From the NCBI RefSeq assembly GCF_008042275.1, contig NZ_RDBK01000043.1, positions 3,073,038 through 3,135,450 on the forward strand: 62,413 nucleotides of DNA. Direction: 5' to 3'. Shown piece by piece: positions 50,939 to 61,079 of this stretch (positions within the stretch are counted from its first letter, which is position 1; each line of letters opens with the position of its first letter). The stretch is from Streptomyces sp. OR43 (lineage in GTDB: Bacteria; Actinomycetota; Actinomycetes; Streptomycetales; Streptomycetaceae). Below the pieces are notes generated by a model. The model saw only the letters and a program-made list of their open reading frames with translations. It did no database searches and was not told the DNA's origin. A program made the position numbers and the translations under genes.

Positions 50939-52380
50939 TGACGACGACAGTTGAGACGGCCGCTGCCACGGGCCGCGTCGCCCGGGTCATCGGCCCGGTC
51001 GTCGACGTGGAGTTCCCCGTCGACGCGATGCCGGAGATCTACAACGCCCTGCACGTCGAGGTCGACGACCCGGCCGAGGCCGGCGCTCGTAAGACGCTGA
51101 CCCTCGAGGTCGCCCAGCACCTGGGTGACGGCGTGGTCCGCGCGATCTCGATGCAGCCCACCGACGGTCTGGTCCGCCAGGCCCCGGTGACCGACACGGG
51201 TGCGGGCATCACCGTTCCCGTCGGTGACATCACCAAGGGCAAGGTGTTCAACACCCTCGGTCAGATCCTGAACGAGCCGGAGGCCGAGGCGCAGATCACC
51301 GAGCGCTGGCCGATCCACCGCAAGGCCCCGGCCTTCGACCAGCTCGAGTCGAAGACCGAGATGTTCGAGACCGGCCTGAAGGTCGTCGACCTGCTGACCC
51401 CGTACGTCAAGGGCGGCAAGATCGGTCTGTTCGGTGGTGCGGGCGTCGGCAAGACGGTCCTCATCCAGGAAATGATCATGCGTGTGGCGAAGCTGCACGA
51501 CGGTGTGTCGGTGTTCGCCGGCGTCGGTGAGCGCACCCGTGAGGGCAACGACCTCATCGACGAGATGACGGACTCGGGCGTTCTGGAGAAGACCGCGCTG
51601 GTCTTCGGCCAGATGGACGAGCCGCCGGGCACGCGTCTGCGTGTGGCCCTGTCCGCCCTGACCATGGCGGAGTACTTCCGCGATGTGCAGAAGCAGGACG
51701 TGCTGCTCTTCATCGACAACATCTTCCGCTTCACGCAGGCCGGTTCCGAGGTCTCCACGCTGCTCGGCCGTATGCCGTCCGCAGTGGGTTACCAGCCGAC
51801 CCTGGCCGACGAGATGGGTGTGCTCCAGGAGCGCATCACCTCGACGCGTGGTCACTCGATCACCTCGATGCAGGCGATCTACGTCCCCGCGGACGACCTG
51901 ACCGACCCGGCCCCGGCCACCACGTTCGCCCACCTCGACGCGACGACGGTTCTCTCCCGTCCGATCTCCGAGAAGGGCATCTACCCGGCCGTGGACCCGC
52001 TGGACTCCACGTCCCGCATCCTGGACCCGCGCTACATCGCGCAGGACCACTACGACACGGCCAGCCGTGTCAAGGGGATCCTGCAGAAGTACAAGGACCT
52101 CCAGGACATCATCGCGATCCTCGGTATCGACGAGCTGGGCGAGGAGGACAAGCTCGTTGTCCACCGTGCCCGTCGCGTCGAGCGCTTCCTGTCGCAGAAC
52201 ACCCACGCCGCCAAGCAGTTCACCGGCCTGGACGGTTCGGACGTTCCGCTCGACGAGTCGATCGCCGCGTTCAACGCGATCTGCGACGGGGAGTACGACC
52301 ACTTCCCCGAGCAGGCGTTCTTCATGTGCGGTGGCATCGAGGACCTGAAGGCCAACGCCAAGGAGCTCGGCGTCTCCTGA
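50938..52380 (+). CDS. atpD: ATP synthase subunit beta
   Basis: 480 aa from ATG at 50938. Catalytic subunit: Walker A GLFGGAGVGKTVLIQ, catalytic Glu in GVGERTREGNDL, Walker B VLLFIDNIFRFTQAG and the DELSEED-type region, here DELGEEDKL. Synthesises ATP at the alpha-beta interface. Coupled to atpG; separated from atpC by 109 bp containing two hairpins. Confidence 0.98.
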   Translation: MTTTVETAAATGRVARVIGPVVDVEFPVDAMPEIYNALHVEVDDPAEAGARKTLTLEVAQHLGDGVVRAISMQPTDGLVRQAPVTDTGAGITVPVGDITKGKVFNTLGQILNEPEAEAQITERWPIHRKAPAFDQLESKTEMFETGLKVVDLLTPYVKGGKIGLFGGAGVGKTVLIQEMIMRVAKLHDGVSVFAGVGERTREGNDLIDEMTDSGVLEKTALVFGQMDEPPGTRLRVALSALTMAEYFRDVQKQDVLLFIDNIFRFTQAGSEVSTLLGRMPSAVGYQPTLADEMGVLQERITSTRGHSITSMQAIYVPADDLTDPAPATTFAHLDATTVLSRPISEKGIYPAVDPLDSTSRILDPRYIAQDHYDTASRVKGILQKYKDLQDIIAILGIDELGEEDKLVVHRARRVERFLSQNTHAAKQFTGLDGSDVPLDESIAAFNAICDGEYDHFPEQAFFMCGGIEDLKANAKELGVS

Positions 52381-52394
52381 GCCTCCGGCTCACC

Positions 52395-52423
52395 GAGGGG
52401 GGTGGGTGTGTCCCGCCCCCCTC
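52395..52423. terminator. Hairpin after atpD
   Basis: 12-bp stem GAGGGGGGTGGG / CCCGCCCCCCTC (one G-T wobble) with loop TGTGT, 14 bp after the atpD stop. It probably attenuates or stabilises the upstream mRNA, lowering atpC message relative to the rest. Confidence 0.7.
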
Positions 52424-52448
52424 ACCACGCCCCGTAGAATTGACCCAA

Positions 52449-52470
52449 CACCCGGCATCACCGCCGGGTG
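52449..52470. promoter_or_regulatory. Second hairpin just before the atpC ribosome site
   Basis: Perfect 8-bp stem CACCCGGC / GCCGGGTG with loop ATCACC, ending 7 nt before GAGGAG. A TAGAAT box (52434-52439) between the two hairpins is a possible internal -10. Confidence 0.55.
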
Positions 52471-52489
52471 GTGACCCGAGGAGCCACCC

Positions 52490-52864
52490 TTGGCTGCTGA
52501 GCTGCATGTCGAGCTGGTCGCCGCGGACCGCAGTGTCTGGTCCGGCGAGGCCACCCTCGTTGTCGCACGTACCACGTCCGGCGACATCGGCGTCATGCCC
52601 GGTCACCAGCCGCTCCTGGGTGTGCTGGAATCGGGCCCGGTGACGATCCGTACGAGCGAAGGCGGCACTGTCGTCGCCGCTGTGCACGGTGGTTTCATCT
52701 CCTTCGCCGACGACAAGCTCTCGCTGCTGGCGGAGATTGCCGAGCTGGCGGACGAGATCGACGTCGAGCGCGCGGAGCGTGCGTTCGAGCGTGCGAAGTC
52801 GGACACGGACAGCGCTGCCGAGCGCCGCGCCGATGTGCGACTGCGTGCGGTGGCGGTGCACTAG
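52490..52864 (+). CDS. atpC: ATP synthase subunit epsilon
   Basis: 124 aa from TTG at 52490 (GAGGAG upstream). Beta-sandwich domain (AELHVELVAADRSVWSGEAT, GDIGVMPGHQPLLGVLESG, GGFISFADDKLSLLAEIAEL) and a C-terminal helical part ending RLRAVAVH. Regulates F1 activity. Last gene of the atp operon; a nested hairpin terminator follows. Confidence 0.96.
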   Translation: MAAELHVELVAADRSVWSGEATLVVARTTSGDIGVMPGHQPLLGVLESGPVTIRTSEGGTVVAAVHGGFISFADDKLSLLAEIAELADEIDVERAERAFERAKSDTDSAAERRADVRLRAVAVH

Positions 52865-52886
52865 TCACCCCGCGAAACGGCTTTAC

Positions 52887-52938
52887 CCTCAGCCGCGGCC
52901 CGAGCTGGAGACCCCTCCAGACCGTGTCGCGGCTGAGG
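52887..52938. terminator. Terminator of the atp operon
   Basis: Perfect 11-bp outer stem CCTCAGCCGCG / CGCGGCTGAGG with a nested CTGGAG-ACCC-CTCCAG hairpin inside; no T tract. Confidence 0.8.
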
Positions 52939-53004
52939 CGATGCAGGTGCAGGTGAAGTTCGTGCGGTATCCGTTTACTCGATGACGCGAGGAGGTCGGT
53001 GGAG

Positions 53005-53451
53005 ATGTACCTCGCGCTGTGGGTGGGCGGGCTGATCGTCGCACTGGTCCTGTTGGGGCTGTTCGTCTTCGGTCTGCGCCGGCGGCTGATTCAGCGTTCC
53101 GGCGGGACGTTCGACTGCAGCCTGCGATGGGACGTCCCGGAGGAGCCCGATCTCACGGGCAAGGGCTGGGTGTACGGAGTCGCCCGGTACAGCGGCGACA
53201 AGGTGAACTGGTTCCGGGTCTTCAGCTACTCCCCGCGCCCGCGCCGGGTGCTGGAGCGCGCCTCGATCGAGGTGGTCGCCCGCCGGCTGCCCGAGGGAGA
53301 GGAGGAGCTCGCGCTTCTCTCCGACGCCGTCGTGCTCGGCTGTCTCCACCGGGAGACCCGCCTGGAGCTGGCGATGACCGAGGACGCCCTCACCGGATTC
53401 CTCGCCTGGCTGGAGGCGGCACCGCCCGGCCAGAGGGTGAACGTGGCCTGA
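53005..53451 (+). CDS. DUF2550 membrane protein
   Basis: 148 aa from ATG at 53005, 9 nt after GGAGG; GTG at 52999 is only 3 nt from that site and less likely. One N-terminal membrane helix (LALWVGGLIVALVLLGLFVF) then a cytoplasmic domain with RRRLIQRSGGTFDCSLRWD, GWVYGVARYSGDKVNWFRVF and ALTGFLAWLEAAPPGQRVNV. This family is found just after atpC in most actinobacteria; its function is unknown. Ends at a bidirectional terminator. Confidence 0.9.
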   Translation: MYLALWVGGLIVALVLLGLFVFGLRRRLIQRSGGTFDCSLRWDVPEEPDLTGKGWVYGVARYSGDKVNWFRVFSYSPRPRRVLERASIEVVARRLPEGEEELALLSDAVVLGCLHRETRLELAMTEDALTGFLAWLEAAPPGQRVNVA

Positions 53452-53484
53452 GGCCGCGGGTACCCGCGGCGGAGCAGACGAAAA

Positions 53485-53525
53485 CCGGGGAGACAGGGGG
53501 CGGACCTGTCTCCCCGGCGCTTTTT
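53485..53525. terminator. Bidirectional terminator between DUF2550 and chitinase
   Basis: Perfect 13-bp stem CCGGGGAGACAGG / CCTGTCTCCCCGG, 7-nt loop, TTTTT on the plus strand (53521-53525) and AAAA before it serving the minus-strand gene. Confidence 0.93.
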
Positions 53526-53549
53526 CGGGGTGCGACTGCCTCGTGGGGG

Positions 53550-55424
<1,875 letters not shown>

Positions 55425-55491
55425 CGGTGCTCCTCGGGTGAGGTCCGGACAAACGGGGATGGTCCGTGGACTGCAAACCCTGCGCCGCCCT

Positions 55492-55516
55492 GAGCCCGCT
55501 TTGTCATGGCGGGCTC
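55492..55516. promoter_or_regulatory. Leader hairpin of the chitinase mRNA
   Basis: Perfect 8-bp stem GAGCCCGC / GCGGGCTC with a 9-nt loop, 10-35 nt downstream of the predicted start site; may stabilise the 5' end. Confidence 0.5.
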
Positions 55517-55534
55517 ACCGCAGTGTGCTCGGTG

Positions 55535-55576
55535 AGATTAGGAAGGTCTGGACCAATCGTCAAGAGGTCCAGACCA
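55535..55576 (-). promoter_or_regulatory. Chitinase promoter with paired 12-bp direct repeats (ChiR-type)
   Basis: On the minus strand: TGGTCTGGACCT (55576-55565), TTGACG (55563-55558), TGGTCCAGACCT (55555-55544), TAATCT (55540-55535). The -35 and -10 boxes are 17 nt apart, and the repeats, differing by two central bases, are 21 bp apart and bracket the -35 box. This is the known layout of Streptomyces chitinase promoters, where the repeats mediate chitin induction and glucose repression. Confidence 0.92.
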
Positions 55577-55603
55577 AAGTTCGGAGTCGGGCGCGGATAA
55601 ACC

Positions 55604-56254
55604 TCAGACGCCCAACTCCTGTGCCAGCACGGCCGCCTGGACCCTGCTGCGCAGCTCCAGCTTCCCCAGCAACCGGCTGACGTGCGTCTTCACCGTCGCC
55701 TCGGCCATCGACAGACGCACCGCGATCTCCGCGTTCGACATGCCCTCCCCGAGACAGCCGAGCACCTCGCGCTCGCGCCGGGTGAGCGCCTCCAGAACCG
55801 CCCGGCCGGGACCCTGCGACGGTCCGTGCGGCGTGGTCCCCGCGAACTCCGCGATCAGCCGGCGCGTCACCGACGGGGCGATCAGGCCCTCGCCGCGCGC
55901 CACCGTGCGGACGGCGTCGAGCAGGCCGCGCGCCTCGGTATCCTTCAGCAGGAAGCCCGAAGCCCCGGCCCGCAGCGCGCCGAACACGTACGCGTCCAGG
56001 TCGAACGTCGTCAGCACCAGGACGTCCGCCAGCCGCTCCGCCACCACCTGCCTCGTCGCGGACACCCCGTCCAGCCGGGGCATCTGGATGTCCATCAGCA
56101 CCAGATCGGGTCGCAGTTCCCGGGCCAGCCGAACGGCCTCCTCGCCGTCACCGGCCTCTCCGACGACCTCGATGTCCGGCGCGCTGCCCAGGATGAGGAC
56201 CAGCCCCGCCCGTACGGCCGACTGATCCTCGGCGACCAGAACCCTGATGGTCAT
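55604..56254 (-). CDS. NarL/FixJ family response regulator
   Basis: 216 aa from ATG at 56254, overlapping the kinase stop (ATGA). Receiver domain with Asp10 in VLVAEDQ, phosphoacceptor Asp55 in DLVLMDIQMPRLDG and Lys in GFLLKD; LuxR-type HTH at the C-terminus (LTRREREVLGCLGEGMSNAE ... VKTHVSRLLGKLELRSRVQA). DNA-binding output regulator for the adjacent kinase. It lies upstream of, and reads away from, the chitinase promoter; some Streptomyces chitinase genes are flanked by two-component genes, but here the ChiR-like partner is not obvious. Confidence 0.92.
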   Translation of the reverse strand: MTIRVLVAEDQSAVRAGLVLILGSAPDIEVVGEAGDGEEAVRLARELRPDLVLMDIQMPRLDGVSATRQVVAERLADVLVLTTFDLDAYVFGALRAGASGFLLKDTEARGLLDAVRTVARGEGLIAPSVTRRLIAEFAGTTPHGPSQGPGRAVLEALTRREREVLGCLGEGMSNAEIAVRLSMAEATVKTHVSRLLGKLELRSRVQAAVLAQELGV

Positions 56255-57510
56255 CGCCTCACGCTCCCTTCTCCCACGGGCAGTCGCGCCCGTACCTGCC
56301 AGATCCCCGGCCCGCCCCCGGTGGACACGGGCCCTGCCTCGAACTCCCCGCCGAGCAGCGCCACCCGCTCCCGCATCCCGATCAGCCCGGCCCCCGATCC
56401 CGGTGCGCGCGGCCCGGGCCGGTCCCCGAGGACGCTGGCCACCTCCACCGTCAGCAGCTCCTCCGACTGCTCCAGCCGTACGGTGACCGGGCCGGGAGCG
56501 GCGTGCTTGAGCGCGTTGGTGAGGGACTCCTGGACGATGCGGTAGGCGGCCAGTTCGACCGGTGCGGGCAGCCGGCCGGGGTCGGTGCGGGTGTCGTCAA
56601 GGGTGCAGACCAGTCCGCTGGAGGCCGCGTTCGTACGGTGCTGCTCGATGAGGGCGTCCAGTGAGCCGAGGGCCGGCGAGCTGCTCGGCTCCGGATCCGC
56701 GGCACCGGTGCGCAACAGCCCGATCAGGCGGCGCATTTCGGCCAGACCGTCGACGCTGTTCTCGCGGATGACTCCGAGCGCGTCGCGCGAGGTCTCCGGG
56801 TCGTCGATGGAGAGCGCGGCGGTGGAGTGGATGGCGATGGCGGAGAGGTGGTTGGCGACCATGTCGTGCAGTTCGCGCGCCATCCGGGCCCGCTCGGCGG
56901 TCACCGCCTGCGTGCGGTCCATCTCGGCCAGCAGCGCGGTCTGATCGGCCCGCAGCCGGGCGGTCTCGGCGGCGTCGCGGTGATTGCGCACGCTGACCCC
57001 GGTGAGCGCGGGGACGAACGAGATCAGACCGATGACGATGCCGACGAGCAGCGCCTGGGCATCACGGAACCAGGCCAGGAAGCCGATCGTGCCCCCGACG
57101 GTGATCAGGAAGGTGACCACCGGGATCCGGCGGGCGGCCGCCGGGGGCCCGTACAGGACGGCCGCGTACATGAGGTCCGTGTACATCAGCAGGGTCGCCA
57201 GGTTTCCGCGGGTGAACTGGTCCGCGACCAGCGCGAGCGTCCCGACGGCCAGGGCCGTCAGCGGCGCGCTCCGGCGCAGCAGTTCCACCGCCGACATCAC
57301 GGCGAGCGGGATGAGCGCGAGCCGGGGCGAGTCGAAGAGGCGGCCCGTCTGCATGTCCAGACCGACCAGCGCCAGGACCGTTCCGCCGAGCAGCCCGACG
57401 ACGGCGATGAGGACGTCGCCGCGGTGGGGACGGGGAGGAGGGAACACGCTCCCATCCAACACGTCCGGACACCGCCGGGCGTCGGTACACGGAGTGAGCC
57501 GCGAGTACAT
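56251..57510 (-). CDS. HisKA_3-type sensor histidine kinase
   Basis: 419 aa if started at ATG 57510; no good ribosome site is seen there and the exact start is uncertain. Four to five membrane helices (~32-50, 64-80, 83-98, 128-147, 151-170) form the sensor with little extracytoplasmic loop. The H box is ERARMARELHDMVANHLSAI with His215, and the HATPase carries LTNALKHAAPGPVTV and GSGAGLIGMRERVALLGGEF. Partner of the downstream NarL regulator. Such intramembrane sensors often respond to envelope changes. Divergent from the membrane-protein gene at 57599. Confidence 0.88.
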   Translation of the reverse strand: MYSRLTPCTDARRCPDVLDGSVFPPPRPHRGDVLIAVVGLLGGTVLALVGLDMQTGRLFDSPRLALIPLAVMSAVELLRRSAPLTALAVGTLALVADQFTRGNLATLLMYTDLMYAAVLYGPPAAARRIPVVTFLITVGGTIGFLAWFRDAQALLVGIVIGLISFVPALTGVSVRNHRDAAETARLRADQTALLAEMDRTQAVTAERARMARELHDMVANHLSAIAIHSTAALSIDDPETSRDALGVIRENSVDGLAEMRRLIGLLRTGAADPEPSSSPALGSLDALIEQHRTNAASSGLVCTLDDTRTDPGRLPAPVELAAYRIVQESLTNALKHAAPGPVTVRLEQSEELLTVEVASVLGDRPGPRAPGSGAGLIGMRERVALLGGEFEAGPVSTGGGPGIWQVRARLPVGEGSVRR

Positions 57511-57598
57511 CGAAGGATGCAGCGCCGGTTCGTCACTGCGGCCGACGACCGGGAGCGCCGCTGCGGGGAGCCTGGAGGGGAGGGAAAGGAGCCGGACC

Positions 57599-58168
57599 GT
57601 GATCGTCACGCTGATCGTTCTCTGCGAGATCGCCTTCTGGGTGCTGCTGGCCGCCGGGCTCGGGCTGCGCTACGCGGCGAAGATGCCGCGGCTGGGCGCC
57701 GCCGTGCTGCTGTGCGAGCCGCTGCTGGAGGTCGTCCTGCTGGTCGTGACGGCCATCGACCTGAAGAACGGCGCCGACCCGGACTGGAAGCACGGCCTGG
57801 CCGCGGTCTACATCGGCTTCACGGTCGGGCTCGGGCACTCCACGATCAAGTGGGTCGACGCCCGGGTCGCGCACCGTTTCGCCGGTGGTCCGCCGCCGGT
57901 GAGGCCGCCGAAGTACGGGATGGCGCGGGCCGCGCACGAGTGGCGTGTGGCCGGGCGGTGGACGGTGGCCGCGGCGACGGCGCTGGCCCTGCTGCAGGCG
58001 GCGGTCTGGTACGTCGGGGTCGACGGGGACACGACGTCGCTGCGGTCGTGGCAGCAGAAGATGCTCTTCGTGATCGGCATCAACCTGGTGATCGCCGCGA
58101 GCTACACGCTCTTCCCGAAGCGGGACCCGCACGGCGGCGCGAAGCACGTGCCGGGCCCGCCCGGGTGA
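57599..58168 (+). CDS. Four-helix integral membrane protein
   Basis: 189 aa from GTG at 57599 with AAAGGAG 8 nt upstream. Helices ~1-22, 34-55, 66-85 and 130-170 (two). Between helices is GMARAAHEWRVAGRWTVAAA. The family is uncharacterised and common in Streptomyces. It shares its upstream region with the histidine kinase and ends at a hairpin before the convergent adenosyltransferase gene. Confidence 0.75.
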   Translation: MIVTLIVLCEIAFWVLLAAGLGLRYAAKMPRLGAAVLLCEPLLEVVLLVVTAIDLKNGADPDWKHGLAAVYIGFTVGLGHSTIKWVDARVAHRFAGGPPPVRPPKYGMARAAHEWRVAGRWTVAAATALALLQAAVWYVGVDGDTTSLRSWQQKMLFVIGINLVIAASYTLFPKRDPHGGAKHVPGPPG

Positions 58169-58185
58169 GGTGGTCCTCAGTCGCC

Positions 58186-58218
58186 GGACGGGCTGGGACG
58201 TACCGGCGGGGCCCGTCC
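58186..58218. terminator. Terminator between convergent genes
   Basis: Perfect 8-bp stem GGACGGGC / GCCCGTCC with a 17-nt loop. Confidence 0.65.
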
Positions 58219-58221
58219 TGT

Positions 58222-58794
58222 CTACCGTTCGCCGCCCGGCACCCACAGCACGTCGCCGACCTCCTTGTTCGCCACCCGGGCGAGGATGAACAGCAGGTCC
58301 GAGAGCCGGTTGAGGTACGTCGCCGTCAGCGGGTTCATGACCTCGCCGTGCACCTCCAGCGCCGCCCACGTGGACCGTTCCGCGCGCCGGACCACCGTGC
58401 ACGCCTGGTGCAGCAGCGCGGCGCCCGGGGTGCCGCCGGGCAGGATGAAGCTGCGGAGCTTCTCCACCTGCTCCAGGAAGTGGTCGCAGTCCGCCTCCAG
58501 CCTGTCGACGTAGAACTGCTCGACCCGCAGCGGCGGGTACTGGGGTTCCTCGACGACCGGCGTCGACAGGTCCGCGCCCACGTCGAACAGGTCGTTCTGC
58601 ACGCGGACGAGGACCTTCACCACGTCGTCGGTCAGCTGCCCGAGCGCGATCGCCGTACCGATGACCGCGTTGGCCTCGTTGCTGTCGGCGTACGCGGAGA
58701 TGCGCAGATCGGTCTTGGCGGTCCGGCTCATGTCGCCGAGGGCGGTGGTGCCCTGGTCGCCGGTGCGGGTGTAGATACGTGTCAGATTGACCAT
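58222..58794 (-). CDS. Cob(I)alamin adenosyltransferase (PduO type)
   Basis: 190 aa from ATG at 58794. Helical-bundle ATR: N-terminal TRIYTRTGDQGTTALGD (ATP-binding), DSNEANAVIG, QNDLFDVGADLSTP, FILPGGTPGAALLHQACTVVRRAERS and the C-terminal TYLNRLSDLLFILARVANK with the catalytic Arg-Asp. Makes adenosylcobalamin. It begins 13 nt after the ABC permease stop, so it is read with the exporter genes, an unusual pairing. No cobalamin riboswitch is seen. Confidence 0.93.
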   Translation of the reverse strand: MVNLTRIYTRTGDQGTTALGDMSRTAKTDLRISAYADSNEANAVIGTAIALGQLTDDVVKVLVRVQNDLFDVGADLSTPVVEEPQYPPLRVEQFYVDRLEADCDHFLEQVEKLRSFILPGGTPGAALLHQACTVVRRAERSTWAALEVHGEVMNPLTATYLNRLSDLLFILARVANKEVGDVLWVPGGER

Positions 58795-58807
58795 GCGGTC
58801 AGCCTAG

Positions 58808-59557
58808 TTAGGCCCCGGCCTTCCTGAAGACACGTGTGCCCACTGTCACGGCGAGCGCCGCGAATCCGAGCGAGACCAGGACCCCGTACAGCATGTGCGC
58901 GGTGGCGTACGAGCCCACGTACGCGTCCCGCACCGCGTCCACGAGGTAGCGCAGCGGCGTGACGTGCGACAGCACGTCCAGCCAGCGCGGCCCCAGCGTC
59001 ATCGGCAGCATCAGCCCGGAGAGCAGCATGGCCGGCATCGTGAGCGCGTTGATCACCGGCCCGAACTCCTGTGGCGTGGCGACCTTCATGGCCAGTGCGT
59101 ACGAGAGCGAGGCCAGCGAGACCGTCAGCAGGCCGACGAAGGCGAAGCCGATCAGCACGCCGGGCAGCGGGGCGCGCAGCCCCATGAGTACGGCGACGAG
59201 CACCAGCAGCACCGCCTGGAACATGAACAGCAGCGCGTCGCGCAGAGCCCGGCCCAGAAGCAGCGCGGTCCGGCTGACCGGGGTCACCCGCATTCGCTCC
59301 ATGACCCCGGTCGACTTGTCGATGATGACGGCGAACCCGGCGAACGAGGCACCGAACAGGCCGAGCTGGAGCAGCAGTCCGGGGACGAGTACCTGCCAGG
59401 AGTCACCGTCCGGGCCGAGCGGCAGACCGGTGAGCAGCGGGCCGAAGAAGAGCAGATAGAGCAGCGGCATGAGGATGCCGAAGAGGATCTGGAACCTGGA
59501 GCGCAGGGTCTGGCGGGCGTACCGGCCGAAGACGAGCGCGGTGTCGTGGAGAAGCAT
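58808..59557 (-). CDS. ABC-2 type transporter permease
   Basis: 249 aa from ATG at 59557. Six membrane helices and the ABC-2 pattern typical of DrrB-like drug exporters: RSRFQILFGILMPLLYLLFF, FGASFAGFAVIIDKSTGVME, RMRVTPVSRTALLLGRALRD and MPAMLLSGLMLPMTLGPRWL. Forms an efflux pump with the ATPase encoded 22 nt upstream. Substrate unknown. Confidence 0.9.
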   Translation of the reverse strand: MLLHDTALVFGRYARQTLRSRFQILFGILMPLLYLLFFGPLLTGLPLGPDGDSWQVLVPGLLLQLGLFGASFAGFAVIIDKSTGVMERMRVTPVSRTALLLGRALRDALLFMFQAVLLVLVAVLMGLRAPLPGVLIGFAFVGLLTVSLASLSYALAMKVATPQEFGPVINALTMPAMLLSGLMLPMTLGPRWLDVLSHVTPLRYLVDAVRDAYVGSYATAHMLYGVLVSLGFAALAVTVGTRVFRKAGA

Positions 59558-59579
59558 CGGAATCCTCTGAGTGGTCGGG

Positions 59580-60362
59580 CTATACGGCCACGGGTGCGGC
59601 GTCTGAGGAGGCGGGTGCGCGGCCCGTGATGGCGAGGAACGCCTCCTGGAGCGAGGCGCCGGGCGTGCCCGCGTAGCGGGTCTTCAGTGCGGCCGGTGCG
59701 CCCTCGGCGACGACCCGGCCGCCGTCGATGACGACGAGCCGGTCCGCGAGCGCGTCGGCCTCGTCGAGGTAGTGCGTGGTGAGCACGACGGTCGTGCCGT
59801 ACGTGTCGCGCAGCCGGCGCACGAGGTCCCACAGGTCGGCGCGGCTGGCCGGGTCCAGCCCCGTGGTCGGCTCGTCGAGGAAGAGCACGGCGGGGCGGTG
59901 GGTGAGCCCCATCGCGAGGTCGAGCCGCCGCCGCTGGCCCCCGGAGAGCGTGAGCGTCCTGCGGTCGAGCAGTTCGGCCAGGCCCAGCTCGGCGGCGAGT
60001 TCCGAGGCCCGGGCCACGGCCGCGGCCTTGCCCAGCCGGTACAGCCGGCCCTGGGTGACCAGCTCCTCCCGGACGCTGATGTGGGGGTCGACACCGCCCG
60101 ACTGGGCCACGTATCCGCACTTCTCCCGCACGCCCGCCGGGTCCCCGACCAGGTCGCGGCCGGCGACGGTCGCCGCGCCGCCGGTGGGGGCGAGCAGGGT
60201 GGTGAGCATGCGCAGCGTGGTCGTCTTGCCCGCTCCGTTGGGGCCGAGGAGACCGACGATCTCGCCGGTCGCGACCGTCATGTCGAGGGAACGGACCGCC
60301 GGCACGGGGCCGGTCTTCGAGGCAAAGGTCCGGGCGAGCCCGGACGTACTGATGATGGCCAT
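59580..60362 (-). CDS. ABC transporter ATP-binding protein (DrrA-like)
   Basis: 260 aa from ATG at 60362; GTG at 60371 is an alternative. Walker A GLLGPNGAGKTTTLRML, Q loop YVAQSGGVDPHIS, signature LSGGQRRRLDLAMGL, Walker B VLFLDEPTTGLDP and the H loop LTTHYLDEADALADR; the C-terminal ~40 residues match the DrrA-type extension. Energises the adjacent permease. Divergent from a TetR gene across an AT-richer 81-bp region with a candidate operator. Confidence 0.93.
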   Translation of the reverse strand: MAIISTSGLARTFASKTGPVPAVRSLDMTVATGEIVGLLGPNGAGKTTTLRMLTTLLAPTGGAATVAGRDLVGDPAGVREKCGYVAQSGGVDPHISVREELVTQGRLYRLGKAAAVARASELAAELGLAELLDRRTLTLSGGQRRRLDLAMGLTHRPAVLFLDEPTTGLDPASRADLWDLVRRLRDTYGTTVVLTTHYLDEADALADRLVVIDGGRVVAEGAPAALKTRYAGTPGASLQEAFLAITGRAPASSDAAPVAV

Positions 60363-60393
60363 GGCGACCACAAAAACAGAGTCAGTGAAAAAT

Positions 60394-60418
60394 TGCAATG
60401 ACACCAAATATTCATGCA
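60394..60418. promoter_or_regulatory. Candidate TetR operator between the exporter and tetR
   Basis: TGCAATGA and TCATGCA flank a 10-bp AT-rich centre; the arms are complementary except for one extra base. The site lies in the short shared promoter region, where autoregulated TetR repressors bind. Confidence 0.5.
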
Positions 60419-60443
60419 CCCCAGAGCGCTCTACGATGGGCCC

Positions 60444-61079
60444 ATGGCTGAGGGACTCAGGGAGCGCAAGAAGCGCCAGACCAGGCAGTACCTCTCGGAC
60501 GTGGCCACGGGTCTCTTCCTGGAGCGGGGATTCGACGCGGTCACGATCGCGGAGATCGCCCGGGCCGCCGACGTCTCGGTGAACACGGTCTACAACTACT
60601 TCCCGACGAAGGAGGACCTCTTCCTCGACCGCAGCCAGGGCGTGGTCGAGCGCCTCTCGCGGTACGTCAGGGGCCGGGACAAGGGGGAGTCCGCGGCCGA
60701 TGCCGTCCTGCGCGAACTGCGCGTCCAGGTGGAGGGCGTGTCACCCACTGTCGGTCTGATGGAGGGATATGAGCGCTTCATGCGGGTCATCGAGGGTGCC
60801 GACAGCCTCAAGGCCCGCCTCTGGCACATCCAGCAGGAAGCGCTCCAGCATCTGGAGGGCACGCTGGAGGAGGAGTGCGGGACGGAGGTCCGGACCGCGC
60901 GCCTGGTGGCCGGCCAGCTCTCCTGGGTGCACGGGACGCTCATGGCGTACATCGGCGGCGAGATGGTGGCGGGCCGCAAGGCCGCCGAAGTGTCCCGCGA
61001 CGCCCTCGTCCTGCTCGACGACATCGAGGGCCTGCTGGGCGAAGCGGTGCTCAACTACGCCCGGCGCGCCGCCGAATGA
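60444..61079 (+). CDS. TetR family transcriptional regulator
   Basis: 211 aa from ATG at 60444 (MAEGLRERKKRQTRQYLSDV). HTH: VATGLFLERGFDAVTIAEIA then AADVSVNTVYNYFPTKEDLF. The C-terminal domain is helical with a Trp/Gln-rich helix (ARLWHIQQEALQHLEG). TACGAT at 60431-60436 lies 7 nt before the ATG and there is no ribosome site, so a leaderless mRNA is likely. It probably represses the divergent ABC exporter operon. Confidence 0.9.
   Translation: MAEGLRERKKRQTRQYLSDVATGLFLERGFDAVTIAEIARAADVSVNTVYNYFPTKEDLFLDRSQGVVERLSRYVRGRDKGESAADAVLRELRVQVEGVSPTVGLMEGYERFMRVIEGADSLKARLWHIQQEALQHLEGTLEEECGTEVRTARLVAGQLSWVHGTLMAYIGGEMVAGRKAAEVSRDALVLLDDIEGLLGEAVLNYARRAAE

Noticed and set aside
58795..58807. 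Cobalamin riboswitch before the adenosyltransferase gene
   Set aside because: Only 13 nt separate it from the upstream permease gene, far too short for a cobalamin aptamer.
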